From Bacteroidales bacterium (GTDB lineage Bacteria; Bacteroidota; Bacteroidia; Bacteroidales; FEN-979): a DNA stretch of 64,000 nt. Both the position numbers and the translations under genes were made by a program. Location of the stretch: the NCBI GenBank assembly GCA_023231005.1, contig JALNWG010000001.1, forward strand, positions 138,309 through 202,308, given 5' to 3'. Below, piece after piece: positions 50,057-59,878 of the stretch. The notes below the pieces were generated by a model. It was not told where the DNA came from. It saw only the letters and a program-made list of their open reading frames with translations, and searched no databases. Numbering within the stretch: position 1 is the first letter of the stretch; every line of letters starts with the position of its first letter.

Positions 50057-52462
50057 TTGAAATACCCATCCTATATAATTGGCTTTTGGTTCTGTTTGAT
50101 TGCAATCAACGTATTTCCACAGGCTGCTCCCGGAATTCTCACCGGCACCATTACTATAACCGGGACTTCCAACCCATTGCCTTTTGTAAATATGGCCATT
50201 AAAGGAACATCAGCCGGAACAACGACCGATAAAAATGGACGATTTGAATTGAAGGTCCCATCCGGAATTCCAGTAGTCGTATTGTTCTCTTGTGTTGGAT
50301 ACCTTGCTGATTCCGTTTCATTAACATTACAAAGCGGAGAAGAAAAAAAAATATCGCTCACCATGGCTCCAAGTTCTACAGAGCTTGAATCCATTGAAAT
50401 CAGAGACCAGCAATTGCGAACCAATACATTTACCAGGCTAAACCCGAAAGTGATGACATATATCCCCACCATTAATGCCAGCGTGGAGGATCTGATCAAG
50501 ACAATGCCTGGTGTTTCCTCACGAAATGAGTTAAGTTCCCAATATTCCGTACGCGGTGGAAATTATGACGAAAACCTTGTATTTGTTAACGATATTGAAA
50601 TATACCGGCCATTTCTGGTACGATCGGGGCAACAGGAAGGTCAGAGTTTTTTAAATCCCGACTTAGTTTCAGGAATCTCATTTTCAGCTGGAGGGTTTGA
50701 TGCAAAATATGGAGATAAAATGTCATCGGTACTGGATATCAAATATAAAAAGCCAACCGCTTTTGCCGGATCATTTGATATCAGCCTGTTGGGAGCTTCC
50801 GCCCATGTAGAAGGAACCTTCGCAAAGCGCTTTTCTTACCTCCTTGGGGTGCGTTATAAAACTACAACCTATCTGTTAAAATCCCTTGACACAAAAGGTA
50901 ATTACAAACCCCGGTTTCTGGATATCCAGGGAATTCTTAACTATGAAATCAATCACAAATGGGAACTCTCATTTCTTGGGGCATATATCGATAACTCATA
51001 CAAGCTGATACCGGAAACCCGTGAGACCAGCTTCGGCACCTTAGATGAAGCTTATAAAATCAAAATCTACTTCGATGGGCAGGAAGTAGACACGTATCAA
51101 AACTGGCTTTCAGGATTGACCCTGACCTGGAAACCCACTACAAATTTGCGTCTGAAATTGATCTCTTCAGCCTATCAGACGTATGAAGCCGAAACGTATG
51201 ACATTTCCGGAGAATACTGGCTTGGAAAACTGGAGACTTTTCAAACCAGCGGTGAAACCGGACAGGTAACCGAAATCATGGGAATCGGCGCTTACCTTCA
51301 ACATGCCCGTAATTATCTCGATGGAACGGTTTTCAATGTGGAGCACAGGGGCTCCTGGGAACACACCAACGGAAGTTTGCTCTGGGGAGTCAAATACCAA
51401 CATTCCTTTTTTAAATATAACGTCAATGAATGGGAGTTACAGGATTCTGCCGGGTATTCGCTCCCCTACATCCAGTCTGACCTGACCCTCACCAATGTGA
51501 TCATGAGCAATAGTACGGTAAATACCAACCTCTATTCGGCTTTCATACAAGATACCTGGCTTTTTAAAACAACTCCGGGGGAGCTTTCTCTGACAGCAGG
51601 ATTAAGAAGTTATTATTACGATTACAACAACAAAATTTCAGTCAATCCCAGAATTAACCTCTCCTTCAAACCTTACTGGAAACAGGAGATGGTATTCCGG
51701 CTGGCTACCGGTTATTATTCTCAACCTCCTACTTTCCGTGAAATGACCGACCTGCAAGGTAATTTTGTTCCGGATTTAAAATCACAAACCGCCATCCATG
51801 TTGTTGCTGGCAGCGATCTCTATTTCAAAGCCTGGGGACGACCATTCAAATTTGTTACTGAAGTCTATTACAAATATATCCAAAACCTGATTCCTTACCA
51901 GATCGACAATATGAAAATCAGATATTATGGAACCAATGATGCCCATGGATATGCAACCGGCATTGATTTTCGTGTGAATGGCGAATTTGTAAAGGGAGCC
52001 GAATCATGGGCCAGTTTGTCGATCATGAAAACCGAACAGTATTATCAGGGTTCCTGGATTCCCCGACCTACCGATCAACGACTGAACCTGGCCATCTTTT
52101 TTCAGGACTATATCCCAAATTTCCCTACCTGGAAAGTCAATCTTACACTGATCTATGGAACAGGACTCCCCTTTGGGCCCCCAAACTCTCCGCTGAAAGA
52201 CCAGATTTACAGAATCCCCCCCTACCGCAGGGTAGATGTCGGATTATCAAAACAACTGATTGGAGAACAAACCTCTTTTTCTTCAAAAAATCCGCTCCGC
52301 GTATTCAAATCAATGTGGATCTCTCTGGAAATATTCAATCTGTTGCAAATCAGTAATACCATCTCCTATCAATGGATTACCGATGTAACAGGACAGGAAT
52401 ATGCTGTACCAAACTATCTTACCCCCAGACTTTTCAATTTGAAATTGGTAGCGCAGTTTTAA
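50057..52462 (+). CDS. TonB-dependent receptor with carboxypeptidase-regulatory domain
   Basis: The 801-residue outer-membrane receptor has a signal peptide (cleaved near FPQA-A), a regulatory beta-sandwich domain (~28-110), and a plug (~125-230) with IPTINASVEDLIKTMPGVSSRNELSSQYSVRGG. The long beta-barrel ends in Phe (LVAQF). No SusD partner follows, so it is not a classic PUL pair and its ligand is unknown. The start is TTG at 50057, as no ATG is available near the signal peptide. It is followed by ~230 bases with no gene that I can support. Confidence 0.88.
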   Translation: MKYPSYIIGFWFCLIAINVFPQAAPGILTGTITITGTSNPLPFVNMAIKGTSAGTTTDKNGRFELKVPSGIPVVVLFSCVGYLADSVSLTLQSGEEKKISLTMAPSSTELESIEIRDQQLRTNTFTRLNPKVMTYIPTINASVEDLIKTMPGVSSRNELSSQYSVRGGNYDENLVFVNDIEIYRPFLVRSGQQEGQSFLNPDLVSGISFSAGGFDAKYGDKMSSVLDIKYKKPTAFAGSFDISLLGASAHVEGTFAKRFSYLLGVRYKTTTYLLKSLDTKGNYKPRFLDIQGILNYEINHKWELSFLGAYIDNSYKLIPETRETSFGTLDEAYKIKIYFDGQEVDTYQNWLSGLTLTWKPTTNLRLKLISSAYQTYEAETYDISGEYWLGKLETFQTSGETGQVTEIMGIGAYLQHARNYLDGTVFNVEHRGSWEHTNGSLLWGVKYQHSFFKYNVNEWELQDSAGYSLPYIQSDLTLTNVIMSNSTVNTNLYSAFIQDTWLFKTTPGELSLTAGLRSYYYDYNNKISVNPRINLSFKPYWKQEMVFRLATGYYSQPPTFREMTDLQGNFVPDLKSQTAIHVVAGSDLYFKAWGRPFKFVTEVYYKYIQNLIPYQIDNMKIRYYGTNDAHGYATGIDFRVNGEFVKGAESWASLSIMKTEQYYQGSWIPRPTDQRLNLAIFFQDYIPNFPTWKVNLTLIYGTGLPFGPPNSPLKDQIYRIPPYRRVDVGLSKQLIGEQTSFSSKNPLRVFKSMWISLEIFNLLQISNTISYQWITDVTGQEYAVPNYLTPRLFNLKLVAQF

Positions 52463-52690
52463 ATCTATCACCCGTATTTTCCATCATCTTTCTTTCCCAC
52501 TCTTTCCCGTATTCCGGATGTGATGGTTTTCTGGGGATTCCTTTTCCGATTACTCCATGATCCAGGTTTCGCTCGGACCAGAAATGGAGAAAGATTCCCC
52601 ATCAGAACATTATTGCAAAAAAAACCGGGCCGGTATCATTACAAATTCAAGTGTGTATTTGTAAAGGTACCGGCCTTCGGAAAAAAAAAA

Positions 52691-53914
52691 CTATTCGAGT
52701 TCTTTAATTGATTTTCGGATGATCTCTACCGATTCATGGATTTGTTCTTCAGTAATAACCAATGGAGGAGCAAAACGGATGATATGATCATGGGTCGGCT
52801 TGGCAAGAAGTCCGTTGTCGCGCATTTTAAGACAAACATCCCACGCTGTTTTTCCTTTAACCGGTTTGATGACGGTGGCATTGAGTAAGCCCTTGCCGCG
52901 GACCAATTCAATATAAGGAGAGTTGATTTTACGGATTTCATCCCTAAAAATCTTTCCCATAGCCAATGCATTTTCGGCGAGTTTTTCGTCGCGAATAACG
53001 CTCAAAGCGGCTATTGCTACTTTTGCAGCAATGGGGTTTCCTCCGAAGGTTGAGCCATGTTCCCCCGGGCGAATGGTAAGCATAATGGGATCATCAGCCA
53101 ACACGGCCGAGATGGGACAAACTCCTCCGGACAGAGCTTTCCCGAGAATCAATATATCCGGACGAACACCTTCCCAATCGCAAGCCAGAAGTTTCCCGGT
53201 ACGGGCGATTCCGGTTTGTACCTCATCGGCAACAAACAGAACATTTTTGGCTTTACATAAGGTATACGCTTTTTTCAGATATCCATCATCAGGAACAAAA
53301 ACACCAGCTTCTCCCTGGATGGGTTCTACCAAAAATCCAGCTACAGTCGGATCTTCCAATGCTTTTTCCAAAGCAGGAATATCATTGTATGGAATCGGGA
53401 TAAACCCGGGAGTAAAGGGGCCGAAATCGTTTCTGGCATCGGGATCATTTGACATGGAAATCACGGTAATGGTACGTCCGTGAAAATTATTTTGGCAACA
53501 AATGATCTTAGCCTGGTTTTCGGGAATTCCTTTGACTTTATATCCCCATTTTCGGGTCAGTTTGAGGGCAGTTTCATCGCCTTCAGCACCTGAATTCATG
53601 GGGAGTAACCGTTGATATCCAAAATATTCGGTGATAAACTTCTCGTATACCCCAAGTACATCATTGTAAAAAGCACGGGAGGTGAGTTCAAGCGTTTGGG
53701 CTTGTTCGATCAGGGCAGCCACAATTTTCGGATGACAATGTCCCTGATTTACGGCAGAATAAGCAGACAAAAAATCATAGTACCGCTTCCCTTCCACATC
53801 CCACATAAAAACACCTTTTGCCTTTGTAAGTACAACAGGTAAAGGATGATAGTTATGGGCCCCGAACTTATCTTCGAGGTCCATAGCCATTTGAGAGGTT
53901 TTTACTTCAACCAT
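52691..53914 (-). CDS. rocD: Ornithine--oxo-acid transaminase
   Basis: The 407-residue PLP-dependent class III aminotransferase converts ornithine and 2-oxoglutarate to glutamate semialdehyde and glutamate. The segments HNYHPLPVVLTKAKGVFMWDVEG and FLSAYSAVNQGHCHPKI, the PLP-region motif FVADEVQTGIARTGK, and the lysine in LGKALSGG (~residue 260) are characteristic of ornithine aminotransferase. It follows the T9SS protein gene by 17 bases on the same strand. Confidence 0.93.
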   Translation of the reverse strand: MVEVKTSQMAMDLEDKFGAHNYHPLPVVLTKAKGVFMWDVEGKRYYDFLSAYSAVNQGHCHPKIVAALIEQAQTLELTSRAFYNDVLGVYEKFITEYFGYQRLLPMNSGAEGDETALKLTRKWGYKVKGIPENQAKIICCQNNFHGRTITVISMSNDPDARNDFGPFTPGFIPIPYNDIPALEKALEDPTVAGFLVEPIQGEAGVFVPDDGYLKKAYTLCKAKNVLFVADEVQTGIARTGKLLACDWEGVRPDILILGKALSGGVCPISAVLADDPIMLTIRPGEHGSTFGGNPIAAKVAIAALSVIRDEKLAENALAMGKIFRDEIRKINSPYIELVRGKGLLNATVIKPVKGKTAWDVCLKMRDNGLLAKPTHDHIIRFAPPLVITEEQIHESVEIIRKSIKELE

Positions 53915-53931
53915 AATTTTCCTTTCAATGT

Positions 53932-54918
53932 TTATTTTTTAACGATAAAAGTCCCCGAATTCAATAGATGTTTACCTGCTTTCAGTTTAAAGAAATAGGA
54001 ACCATTTGCAAGTGAATATACGGGGAGTGTTGATTTTTGTTCGGATACATTCATTGTCGACACCAACTTGCCATTTGCACTGTAAACTTCCAACAAACCA
54101 TTTTCAATCTGTTTTGAAAGTTCAACACAAATGGTTTCAGAAGCAGGATTGGGATAAAGTTTCACTCCTACTTCAGGCATTAACACCTGTTCCATACCAA
54201 CACCATATTCCAGTGAAAGTTCATCAACATATAGCGTAGATCCTACCTGACCTTGACTTAACATAAATTTAATCACATCGAAACCGCCACTGGAAACAAT
54301 CAACAGGGTCATGGAATCGGGTACCAAATTACTGGTAGGATAGTTATATTCTAACGAAACATTAAATTTATCATACGTAGCAACAGTATCATAGATAAAA
54401 AGTCTTCCATAACCAACGGTATCACGTTTAAGGGTAGTTGCATTCCATTTTGAAACCAGGGCAACAAAAGCACAGGAATCGCCATTTACCGGTTCAAATT
54501 TAAAAAACCCCTTGAATTTTAAGGGCTTGCATCCTTCGCAAGCGCGACCTAATATAGCCCGGCTACCTCCCATATCGAGGGTTGCAGTACCTAACATTCC
54601 AGGAATAAAAACATCATAAGGATCCATTACAAAATTTGCTGATACAAGCTTTGCTGCATAGGTTCCCGAATATTTATCCGTAGTTTTAAAAACGGTAACA
54701 GGTCCGGGACCAACCGGAGCTGGTACAGCATTCAATGCATTCATTGTCGTAAGCCAGCAATCGGTAGGTCCAGTACCGAGATCTTCATAATTTACAGTGG
54801 TACCAGGAATAACAACAGGATACCATGACTCAAGATCACCATTTGGAATGTTTGATGTTTGAGTATAACCGGCACTTACAAAAAGCGCTAGTGCAAGGAG
54901 TAGCATTAATTTTTTCAT
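53932..54918 (-). CDS. Secreted T9SS protein resembling the PCMD domain family
   Basis: The 328-residue exported protein has a signal peptide (KKLMLLLALALFVSAGYT-Q). A body of ~230 residues has a jelly-roll-like pattern (PNGDLESWYPV at the start, YSGTYAAKLVS, then LKFKGFFKFEPVNGDS), which resembles the putative carbohydrate metabolism (PCMD) domain. A C-terminal T9SS domain follows (GVKLYPNPASETICVEL ... GTFIVKK). It lies 35 bases after a TonB receptor gene and before rocD. A surface carbohydrate-related role is inference. Confidence 0.72.
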   Translation of the reverse strand: MKKLMLLLALALFVSAGYTQTSNIPNGDLESWYPVVIPGTTVNYEDLGTGPTDCWLTTMNALNAVPAPVGPGPVTVFKTTDKYSGTYAAKLVSANFVMDPYDVFIPGMLGTATLDMGGSRAILGRACEGCKPLKFKGFFKFEPVNGDSCAFVALVSKWNATTLKRDTVGYGRLFIYDTVATYDKFNVSLEYNYPTSNLVPDSMTLLIVSSGGFDVIKFMLSQGQVGSTLYVDELSLEYGVGMEQVLMPEVGVKLYPNPASETICVELSKQIENGLLEVYSANGKLVSTMNVSEQKSTLPVYSLANGSYFFKLKAGKHLLNSGTFIVKK

Positions 54919-54953
54919 AGTTGTTTTGTTTATGTTTCTAATTAATTTAATGG

Positions 54954-57356
54954 TTAAATTTTGTATGTAACCTGAACCTGCGTCATTCGTGGTGATTCAA
55001 TGGTAAGAGGACGAAGGGAAAATTCGGTATTGAATAAATTGTTCACGAGTACCGAAAATTTAAAATCTTTTAAAGCATAACTTACTCTGAAATCTAAAAT
55101 GAAAGTTCCGGTACTATGCTCTTCCCGGTATTTTTTTATTCCGGTTTTCACCCCGAACATCTGCCCATCCAGAAAATCATAAAAGAATTTGTCGATGTTC
55201 TTCATAAATCCATAATAACGCCCGCTGAACCCGGTTGAAAACCGTTTATATGTTAATTGAATATCTCCTTTGAAAATGCTCTGAACACGATATTTCAAAA
55301 TATTTCCACTGGTATCAGAAGAGGTGCTAAGATAGGTATACGCACTCTTTTTACTCTGGTAAAACACATAATTCGGATCCGTAGATTGAGGGATGGAATA
55401 AGTGTAACCGATAAGCGCTCCAAGATTGACATTTTTCGCAATATTTCCTTCTCCATTAATGGTCAAATCAATCCCATAAATCCGGGCTGGTCCCGTATTA
55501 AAGAATTTAAATCCGACATTTTTTTCGGGATTAACACTTTTTCCCCAATTGCCGAAATTAAACTCCACATAGTTATCATAATCCTCATAAAATCCCGCCA
55601 GATCTGCTATTCCGACAAATTTACCAAATTTAAACAGTTGCTTGATCCCGACTTCATAAGAAACACTTTGTTCTGAGATTAAGCCTGGATTGGGATAAAA
55701 GCCGAAGTTCCCCGAAGTCGTGGTAATATACCGCTCGCCAATACTGGGAACCCGATACCCTTGGCCCACCGATGCCCTTAAAAAAGTCCCTTTGGCAGCC
55801 TGCATGTTCAGTCCTGCTCTGAAAACGGGTTTATTCTCTGTAATATCTGCCAATTGATAATATTCGTAACGTGCTCCAAACAAAACCGTAAGCCGTTTAA
55901 AAAACTTTTTCTCCAATTGAGCATAAACAGCAAAATTGTCAGAAGTATAAGTGCCATTGGCACCAAGAGAAACAGTTCCATCCGGTGCCAACTGCCCTGA
56001 AAATACTTTTCCAAAAGCGTATGAATAATTATTCATCACCCCTGTAACCAGCATTATATCGCCCAGATTTTTGAATTTATGGGTGTATTGGTATTCATTA
56101 TAAACGCTTACACTCAGCGATGATTGATTAAATAAACCGACTGTGTTCAGATAGTACACTCTATTCTTTAAAGCATGGTAATCGCCGTTTTTAGCAAAAT
56201 ATTTCACGAAAGGATCAAGATAGAAAGTAAAAGTTTTGGCCAGGGATAAAGATCCCGGAAAAGAGCGGTATAGATTGGTATCCGCATCATACCAAAAATA
56301 AGTGTCTGCCGCTTCGCTGTACATAAAAGTACCATTCAGCCCATAAGACAACCCATCCACTTTTTTGTTCCGTACACGGGAATTGAAGAATAATTTAACC
56401 CGTTTTTCAAATTGCCCGTTATTATAAATTGTATCCGATGCTTTGTTTTCCGGGGTTCCTCCGATATAACTCTGGTCACTTAAATAAGAGGCCCCCCCAG
56501 AAAAGTCAATATTATCAAACCGCTGCGAATGAGTAATTGTCAAACCATAATTGATGGGATTCATCCCCGTCCATGGCGTAGCATACCTGCGATCGGGTTT
56601 ACTGTACATTCCAGTATAAAAGTTTATCTTCGTTTCCGGATCTGCTTTGGGCCAGGAAGTCCTTACATTGATGGCTCCATTGATTGCAGAAGAGCCATAA
56701 ACCACCGACGATGCACCTTTTACAATCTCTATCTGATCCAGATCATCAATGGGGAGTAGAGCCCAATCCGGCCGGCCGGCATCACCCCGTAACAGGGGTA
56801 TTTCATCAACCATTACCATGACCCGTGAGCCAAGTCCACTGCTAAAACCACTCCCACCCCTAATCTGAGGTTCATTATCTACAACCGTAATACCGGGCAT
56901 CCGGTCAACGGCCTTATCCACGCTGGAGAGATTGCTAATTTCAATACTCCTGGCTTTGAGAACTTCTATAGATGAAATCGACTCCTGAATTTTCTGTGCA
57001 TATTTAGAAGCAGAAACCACAACAGTACTCAATTCCTGCGATAATGCCTGAAGGGCAATATCCATGATATAAGCTCTTTTCCCTTCGAGACGAATATGCC
57101 GCTCCTCCTTTTCATATCCTACCGAGGAAATGATCAGATCATATTCTCCCCTGGGAAGCTCAAAACGATAGGCCCCATTACTGTCGGAAAAAGTTCCGAT
57201 CGCCTGGTCTTTTACCCCAATATTTACATACGGAAGCGGCTCAGAAGTTGATTCATCTGTTATTTTTCCCTTGATCACGATGTTTTGCGCATTGACAAAA
57301 CAAGGTAAAAGAACAAGGAATAAAAGAATTATGAAAAGATGTTCGATTTGTTTCAT
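54954..57356 (-). CDS. TonB-dependent receptor with carboxypeptidase-regulatory domain
   Basis: The 800-residue outer-membrane transporter has a signal peptide (FIILLFLVLLPCFVNA-Q), a regulatory domain (~25-110: GKITDESTSEPLPYVNIGV), and a plug (~120-235) with SASKYAQKIQESISSIEV, DRMPGITVVDN, RGGSGFSSGLGSRVMVMVDEIPLL and GASSVVYGSSAINGAINV. The barrel ends VQVTYKI. The plug pattern is of the classical siderophore/vitamin-type TonB receptors rather than SusC. Its substrate is unknown. It is followed by a T9SS protein. Confidence 0.9.
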   Translation of the reverse strand: MKQIEHLFIILLFLVLLPCFVNAQNIVIKGKITDESTSEPLPYVNIGVKDQAIGTFSDSNGAYRFELPRGEYDLIISSVGYEKEERHIRLEGKRAYIMDIALQALSQELSTVVVSASKYAQKIQESISSIEVLKARSIEISNLSSVDKAVDRMPGITVVDNEPQIRGGSGFSSGLGSRVMVMVDEIPLLRGDAGRPDWALLPIDDLDQIEIVKGASSVVYGSSAINGAINVRTSWPKADPETKINFYTGMYSKPDRRYATPWTGMNPINYGLTITHSQRFDNIDFSGGASYLSDQSYIGGTPENKASDTIYNNGQFEKRVKLFFNSRVRNKKVDGLSYGLNGTFMYSEAADTYFWYDADTNLYRSFPGSLSLAKTFTFYLDPFVKYFAKNGDYHALKNRVYYLNTVGLFNQSSLSVSVYNEYQYTHKFKNLGDIMLVTGVMNNYSYAFGKVFSGQLAPDGTVSLGANGTYTSDNFAVYAQLEKKFFKRLTVLFGARYEYYQLADITENKPVFRAGLNMQAAKGTFLRASVGQGYRVPSIGERYITTTSGNFGFYPNPGLISEQSVSYEVGIKQLFKFGKFVGIADLAGFYEDYDNYVEFNFGNWGKSVNPEKNVGFKFFNTGPARIYGIDLTINGEGNIAKNVNLGALIGYTYSIPQSTDPNYVFYQSKKSAYTYLSTSSDTSGNILKYRVQSIFKGDIQLTYKRFSTGFSGRYYGFMKNIDKFFYDFLDGQMFGVKTGIKKYREEHSTGTFILDFRVSYALKDFKFSVLVNNLFNTEFSLRPLTIESPRMTQVQVTYKI

Positions 57357-57381
57357 GCTTACCAGCCACCTATTGAACCTA

Positions 57382-57389
57382 CAAAAGTA
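57382..57389 (-). promoter_or_regulatory. -7 element TACTTTTG for the TonB receptor gene
   Basis: On the minus strand TACTTTTG matches TAnnTTTG, 26 bases upstream of the ATG at 57356. Confidence 0.5.
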
Positions 57390-57418
57390 ATTTATTTCTT
57401 AAAAAAACAGATGTTTTT

Positions 57419-59314
57419 CTATTGCGAAATAGCTCCATCATTGATTACCAACCCCTTAAATTGTAATGAAGGAGAAGACCGGAAAGGGCCAAGTCCAAGA
57501 GCATCCCATCGTTGATCGATTTTATGAATGGTAACATCATCCATTACAATAATATTGGGCCATTCACGGTTGAAATTGTCTAATTCGTGGGTTTTCCTTG
57601 TTCCATCCATACACAATACCGGAATTTTTTCGCCTGAAACAGCCTCAACAAAAAAGCAATCGCGCATCGGGTCAATATTGTTTGCTGAGATCCAAACCAT
57701 TTGGGAAAAGGAAGAAGTATCAACAGATGAATCAATAAAAAGAAGGAATTTAACATTCCTGATCCAACCTTGCCTGAGAATGACCGTGGATAAATGTCGA
57801 ATTTGTTGCTTAACATTTTTTTTAAGCGAGACAATAACCAGGGATATTCCTTTTTGAGGAAGATCGGTGCGAAGGACTTCAACCTCTGGAAAGGCTTGCC
57901 GGATATCTACTTCGTTAACGATAGCTTCAGTCTTTGACGAAGGATGATCCATTTCCTGTGGTAATTTGGAGGTAACATCCAATCCCATTTTACTTCCATA
58001 AGCATACTGCCCGCTGGAATGGTCAAGAATATCAACCGGACCCCGGTGAAAATGGATGTCAGTTAAAGGATTTACACGATCGGAAATGAGACGGGCAAGT
58101 TCATGATAATCGGTCAGCGTTACCCCGGCATCAAACACCGCCATAATTTTATTGAACATCATTTGCCCGGCACCCCATAAGGAACTCATAACTTTAACAC
58201 CTTGCCCGGGATATTGCTTTTCAATGCTCACCAAAGTGATATTGTGAAAAACTCCCTCAACAGGCATGTGCATACCAACAATTTCCGGGACAACCGAAAT
58301 TTTTATCGGAAAGCGAAAAATCTGTTCGGTCGCTTTCCCGATCCAACCATCTTCCTGGGGCGGTATTCCGACAATGGTGGCAGGATAGACAGCATTTTTC
58401 CGGTGGGTAATACAGGTGACGTGAAAACGAGGAAAATAATCGGCTAAGGAATAAAAACCCGTATGATCGCCAAACGGTCCTTCAAGGATAAGCGACTCCG
58501 TAGGGTCGACAAATCCTTCAATCACAAAGTCAACATCCTCAGGAACTTCCAGATCATTGGTCCGGCATTTGACAAGTTGGACCTTTTTCTTACGGAGGAA
58601 GCCAGCCAACAAATATTCGTCCATGTTTTCCGGCAATGGCGCGGTTGCTACATAAGAATAAACCGGATCACCGCCCAGCGTAACGGAAACCGGCATTTTT
58701 TGGCCCAATGTTTTATACTGCTGATAATGGTGTGCTGAACCTTTATGGAGATGCCAGTGCATCCCCGTAAGATCGGGAGAAAATACCTGCATCCGATACA
58801 TGCCGAGATTCCGGATTCCGGAGACAGGATCTTTGGTATGAACACAGGGAAGCGTGATAAAGGGCCCTCCATCAGATGGCCAGCATTTAAGTATCGGGAG
58901 TTTTGTCAGGTCCGGTATCGTCATCACAACCTCCTGACAACTCCCCTTCCGGGAAATGGATTTGGGCATCCAGGAAGCCATTTCCTGAAGCAATGGTAAC
59001 ATTTTTAATTTCTCTAAAAATGATTCTTTTTGACTCAGCATACCTTGAAACAAACGGCTCATCTCGCTTTCAACATTCTCCAGTTTGGTTACTCCAAGAG
59101 CCATACAGATTCTGCGATCGGAAGCAAAAGAATTGATGAGAAGGGGAAAAGCAGTACCGGTATTTTCAAATAACAGCGCTTTCCCGCCCTGTTTTACCAT
59201 CCGGTCTGCAATCTCAGTAATTTCAAGTTCTGGGGAAACAAATTCATGAATCCGAATCAATTCACCAGCTGATTCGAGCGCAGTTATATAATCGAAAAGA
59301 GATTTATACGCCAT
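57419..59314 (-). CDS. UbiD family decarboxylase (menaquinone biosynthesis type)
   Basis: The 631-residue prenyl-FMN-dependent decarboxylase starts with SLFDYITALESAGELIRI and contains LFENTGTAFPLLINSFASDRRICMALG, GPFGDHTGFYSLADYFPRFHVTCITHRKNAVYPATIVG (the prFMN/substrate region) and the late LLFIDSSVDTSS...DPMRDCFF segment. Bacteroidota members of this length are generally annotated as the menaquinone pathway decarboxylase, which is not provable here. A ubiX gene for prFMN is not in the window. Its start overlaps the ccmE stop by 11 bases, and it is the last gene of the ccm operon. Confidence 0.9.
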   Translation of the reverse strand: MAYKSLFDYITALESAGELIRIHEFVSPELEITEIADRMVKQGGKALLFENTGTAFPLLINSFASDRRICMALGVTKLENVESEMSRLFQGMLSQKESFLEKLKMLPLLQEMASWMPKSISRKGSCQEVVMTIPDLTKLPILKCWPSDGGPFITLPCVHTKDPVSGIRNLGMYRMQVFSPDLTGMHWHLHKGSAHHYQQYKTLGQKMPVSVTLGGDPVYSYVATAPLPENMDEYLLAGFLRKKKVQLVKCRTNDLEVPEDVDFVIEGFVDPTESLILEGPFGDHTGFYSLADYFPRFHVTCITHRKNAVYPATIVGIPPQEDGWIGKATEQIFRFPIKISVVPEIVGMHMPVEGVFHNITLVSIEKQYPGQGVKVMSSLWGAGQMMFNKIMAVFDAGVTLTDYHELARLISDRVNPLTDIHFHRGPVDILDHSSGQYAYGSKMGLDVTSKLPQEMDHPSSKTEAIVNEVDIRQAFPEVEVLRTDLPQKGISLVIVSLKKNVKQQIRHLSTVILRQGWIRNVKFLLFIDSSVDTSSFSQMVWISANNIDPMRDCFFVEAVSGEKIPVLCMDGTRKTHELDNFNREWPNIIVMDDVTIHKIDQRWDALGLGPFRSSPSLQFKGLVINDGAISQ

Positions 59315-59714
59315 TGAATTTTTTTTCTCCGAACTTCTCGGGTTTTTTATTGTTATATTTTGAAGGACATTTCAACAGCAAACTCTTGGCAATAAATTGA
59401 TTCCCTTGCATTGCACCAACGATTACCACCTTTTCGGATTTTTCGAAATCTTGTGGCTTGGCATCGTGATAAACAACTTTTTTTTCAACTCCTTTTTCAT
59501 CGAATAAATAAAATGAAAATTCATTGGCACGTGTTTGTGCATCATATTCGATGGGCTTGGCCCGGTTCAGCTTCCCGATAATTTGAAACTCCTTGCCCGG
59601 CTTCTTTGCTGCCTCTGTAAAATCACTATATGTACTTGAATTCGTCACGGTACTGACAACCACTGCAACAACCGCCATAACAAGCAAAATGAGGATAATA
59701 TGGCTGGTTTTCAT
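59304..59714 (-). CDS. ccmE: Cytochrome c maturation protein CcmE, CxxxY type
   Basis: The 136-residue haem chaperone has one N-terminal membrane anchor (IILILLVMAVVAVVVS) and an OB-fold domain. In E. coli CcmE haem attaches to the His of HxxxY. At the equivalent C-terminal place here the sequence is CPSKY (Cys116, Tyr120), the variant Cys form reported in archaea and some anaerobes such as Desulfovibrio. It overlaps ccmD by 4 bases upstream and ubiD by 11 bases downstream. Confidence 0.85.
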   Translation of the reverse strand: MKTSHIILILLVMAVVAVVVSTVTNSSTYSDFTEAAKKPGKEFQIIGKLNRAKPIEYDAQTRANEFSFYLFDEKGVEKKVVYHDAKPQDFEKSEKVVIVGAMQGNQFIAKSLLLKCPSKYNNKKPEKFGEKKFNGV

Positions 59715-59857
59715 TTTTTTTGTTGAGATAATTTTTCTTTCAACTCTTTTTCAATTTTACGTACCTTCCGGTCAATAAAAAATAGATAGACGAAAACACC
59801 AACCAGAATCACTGCTAATACGGCAACTACAACAAATAATTTTCCCGATTGTTCCAT
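59711..59857 (-). CDS. ccmD: CcmD-like small membrane protein
   Basis: The 48-residue ORF has a single membrane helix (~residues 7-28, LFVVVAVLAVILVGVFVYLF) followed by DRKVRKIEKELKEKLSQQKK, the basic/acidic tail characteristic of CcmD. CcmD stabilises haem release from CcmC to CcmE, and its position between ccmC and ccmE is conserved. The ATG is at 59857. The stop overlaps the ccmE ATG in an ATGA arrangement. Confidence 0.8.
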   Translation of the reverse strand: MEQSGKLFVVVAVLAVILVGVFVYLFFIDRKVRKIEKELKEKLSQQKK

Positions 59858-59878
59858 GAAATTGGAATAATTATAATT

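Noticed and set aside
52463..52690. Short frames (~60 codons) between the TonB receptor and rocD
   Set aside because: They overlap the ends of real genes, lack start context and have no recognisable protein pattern.
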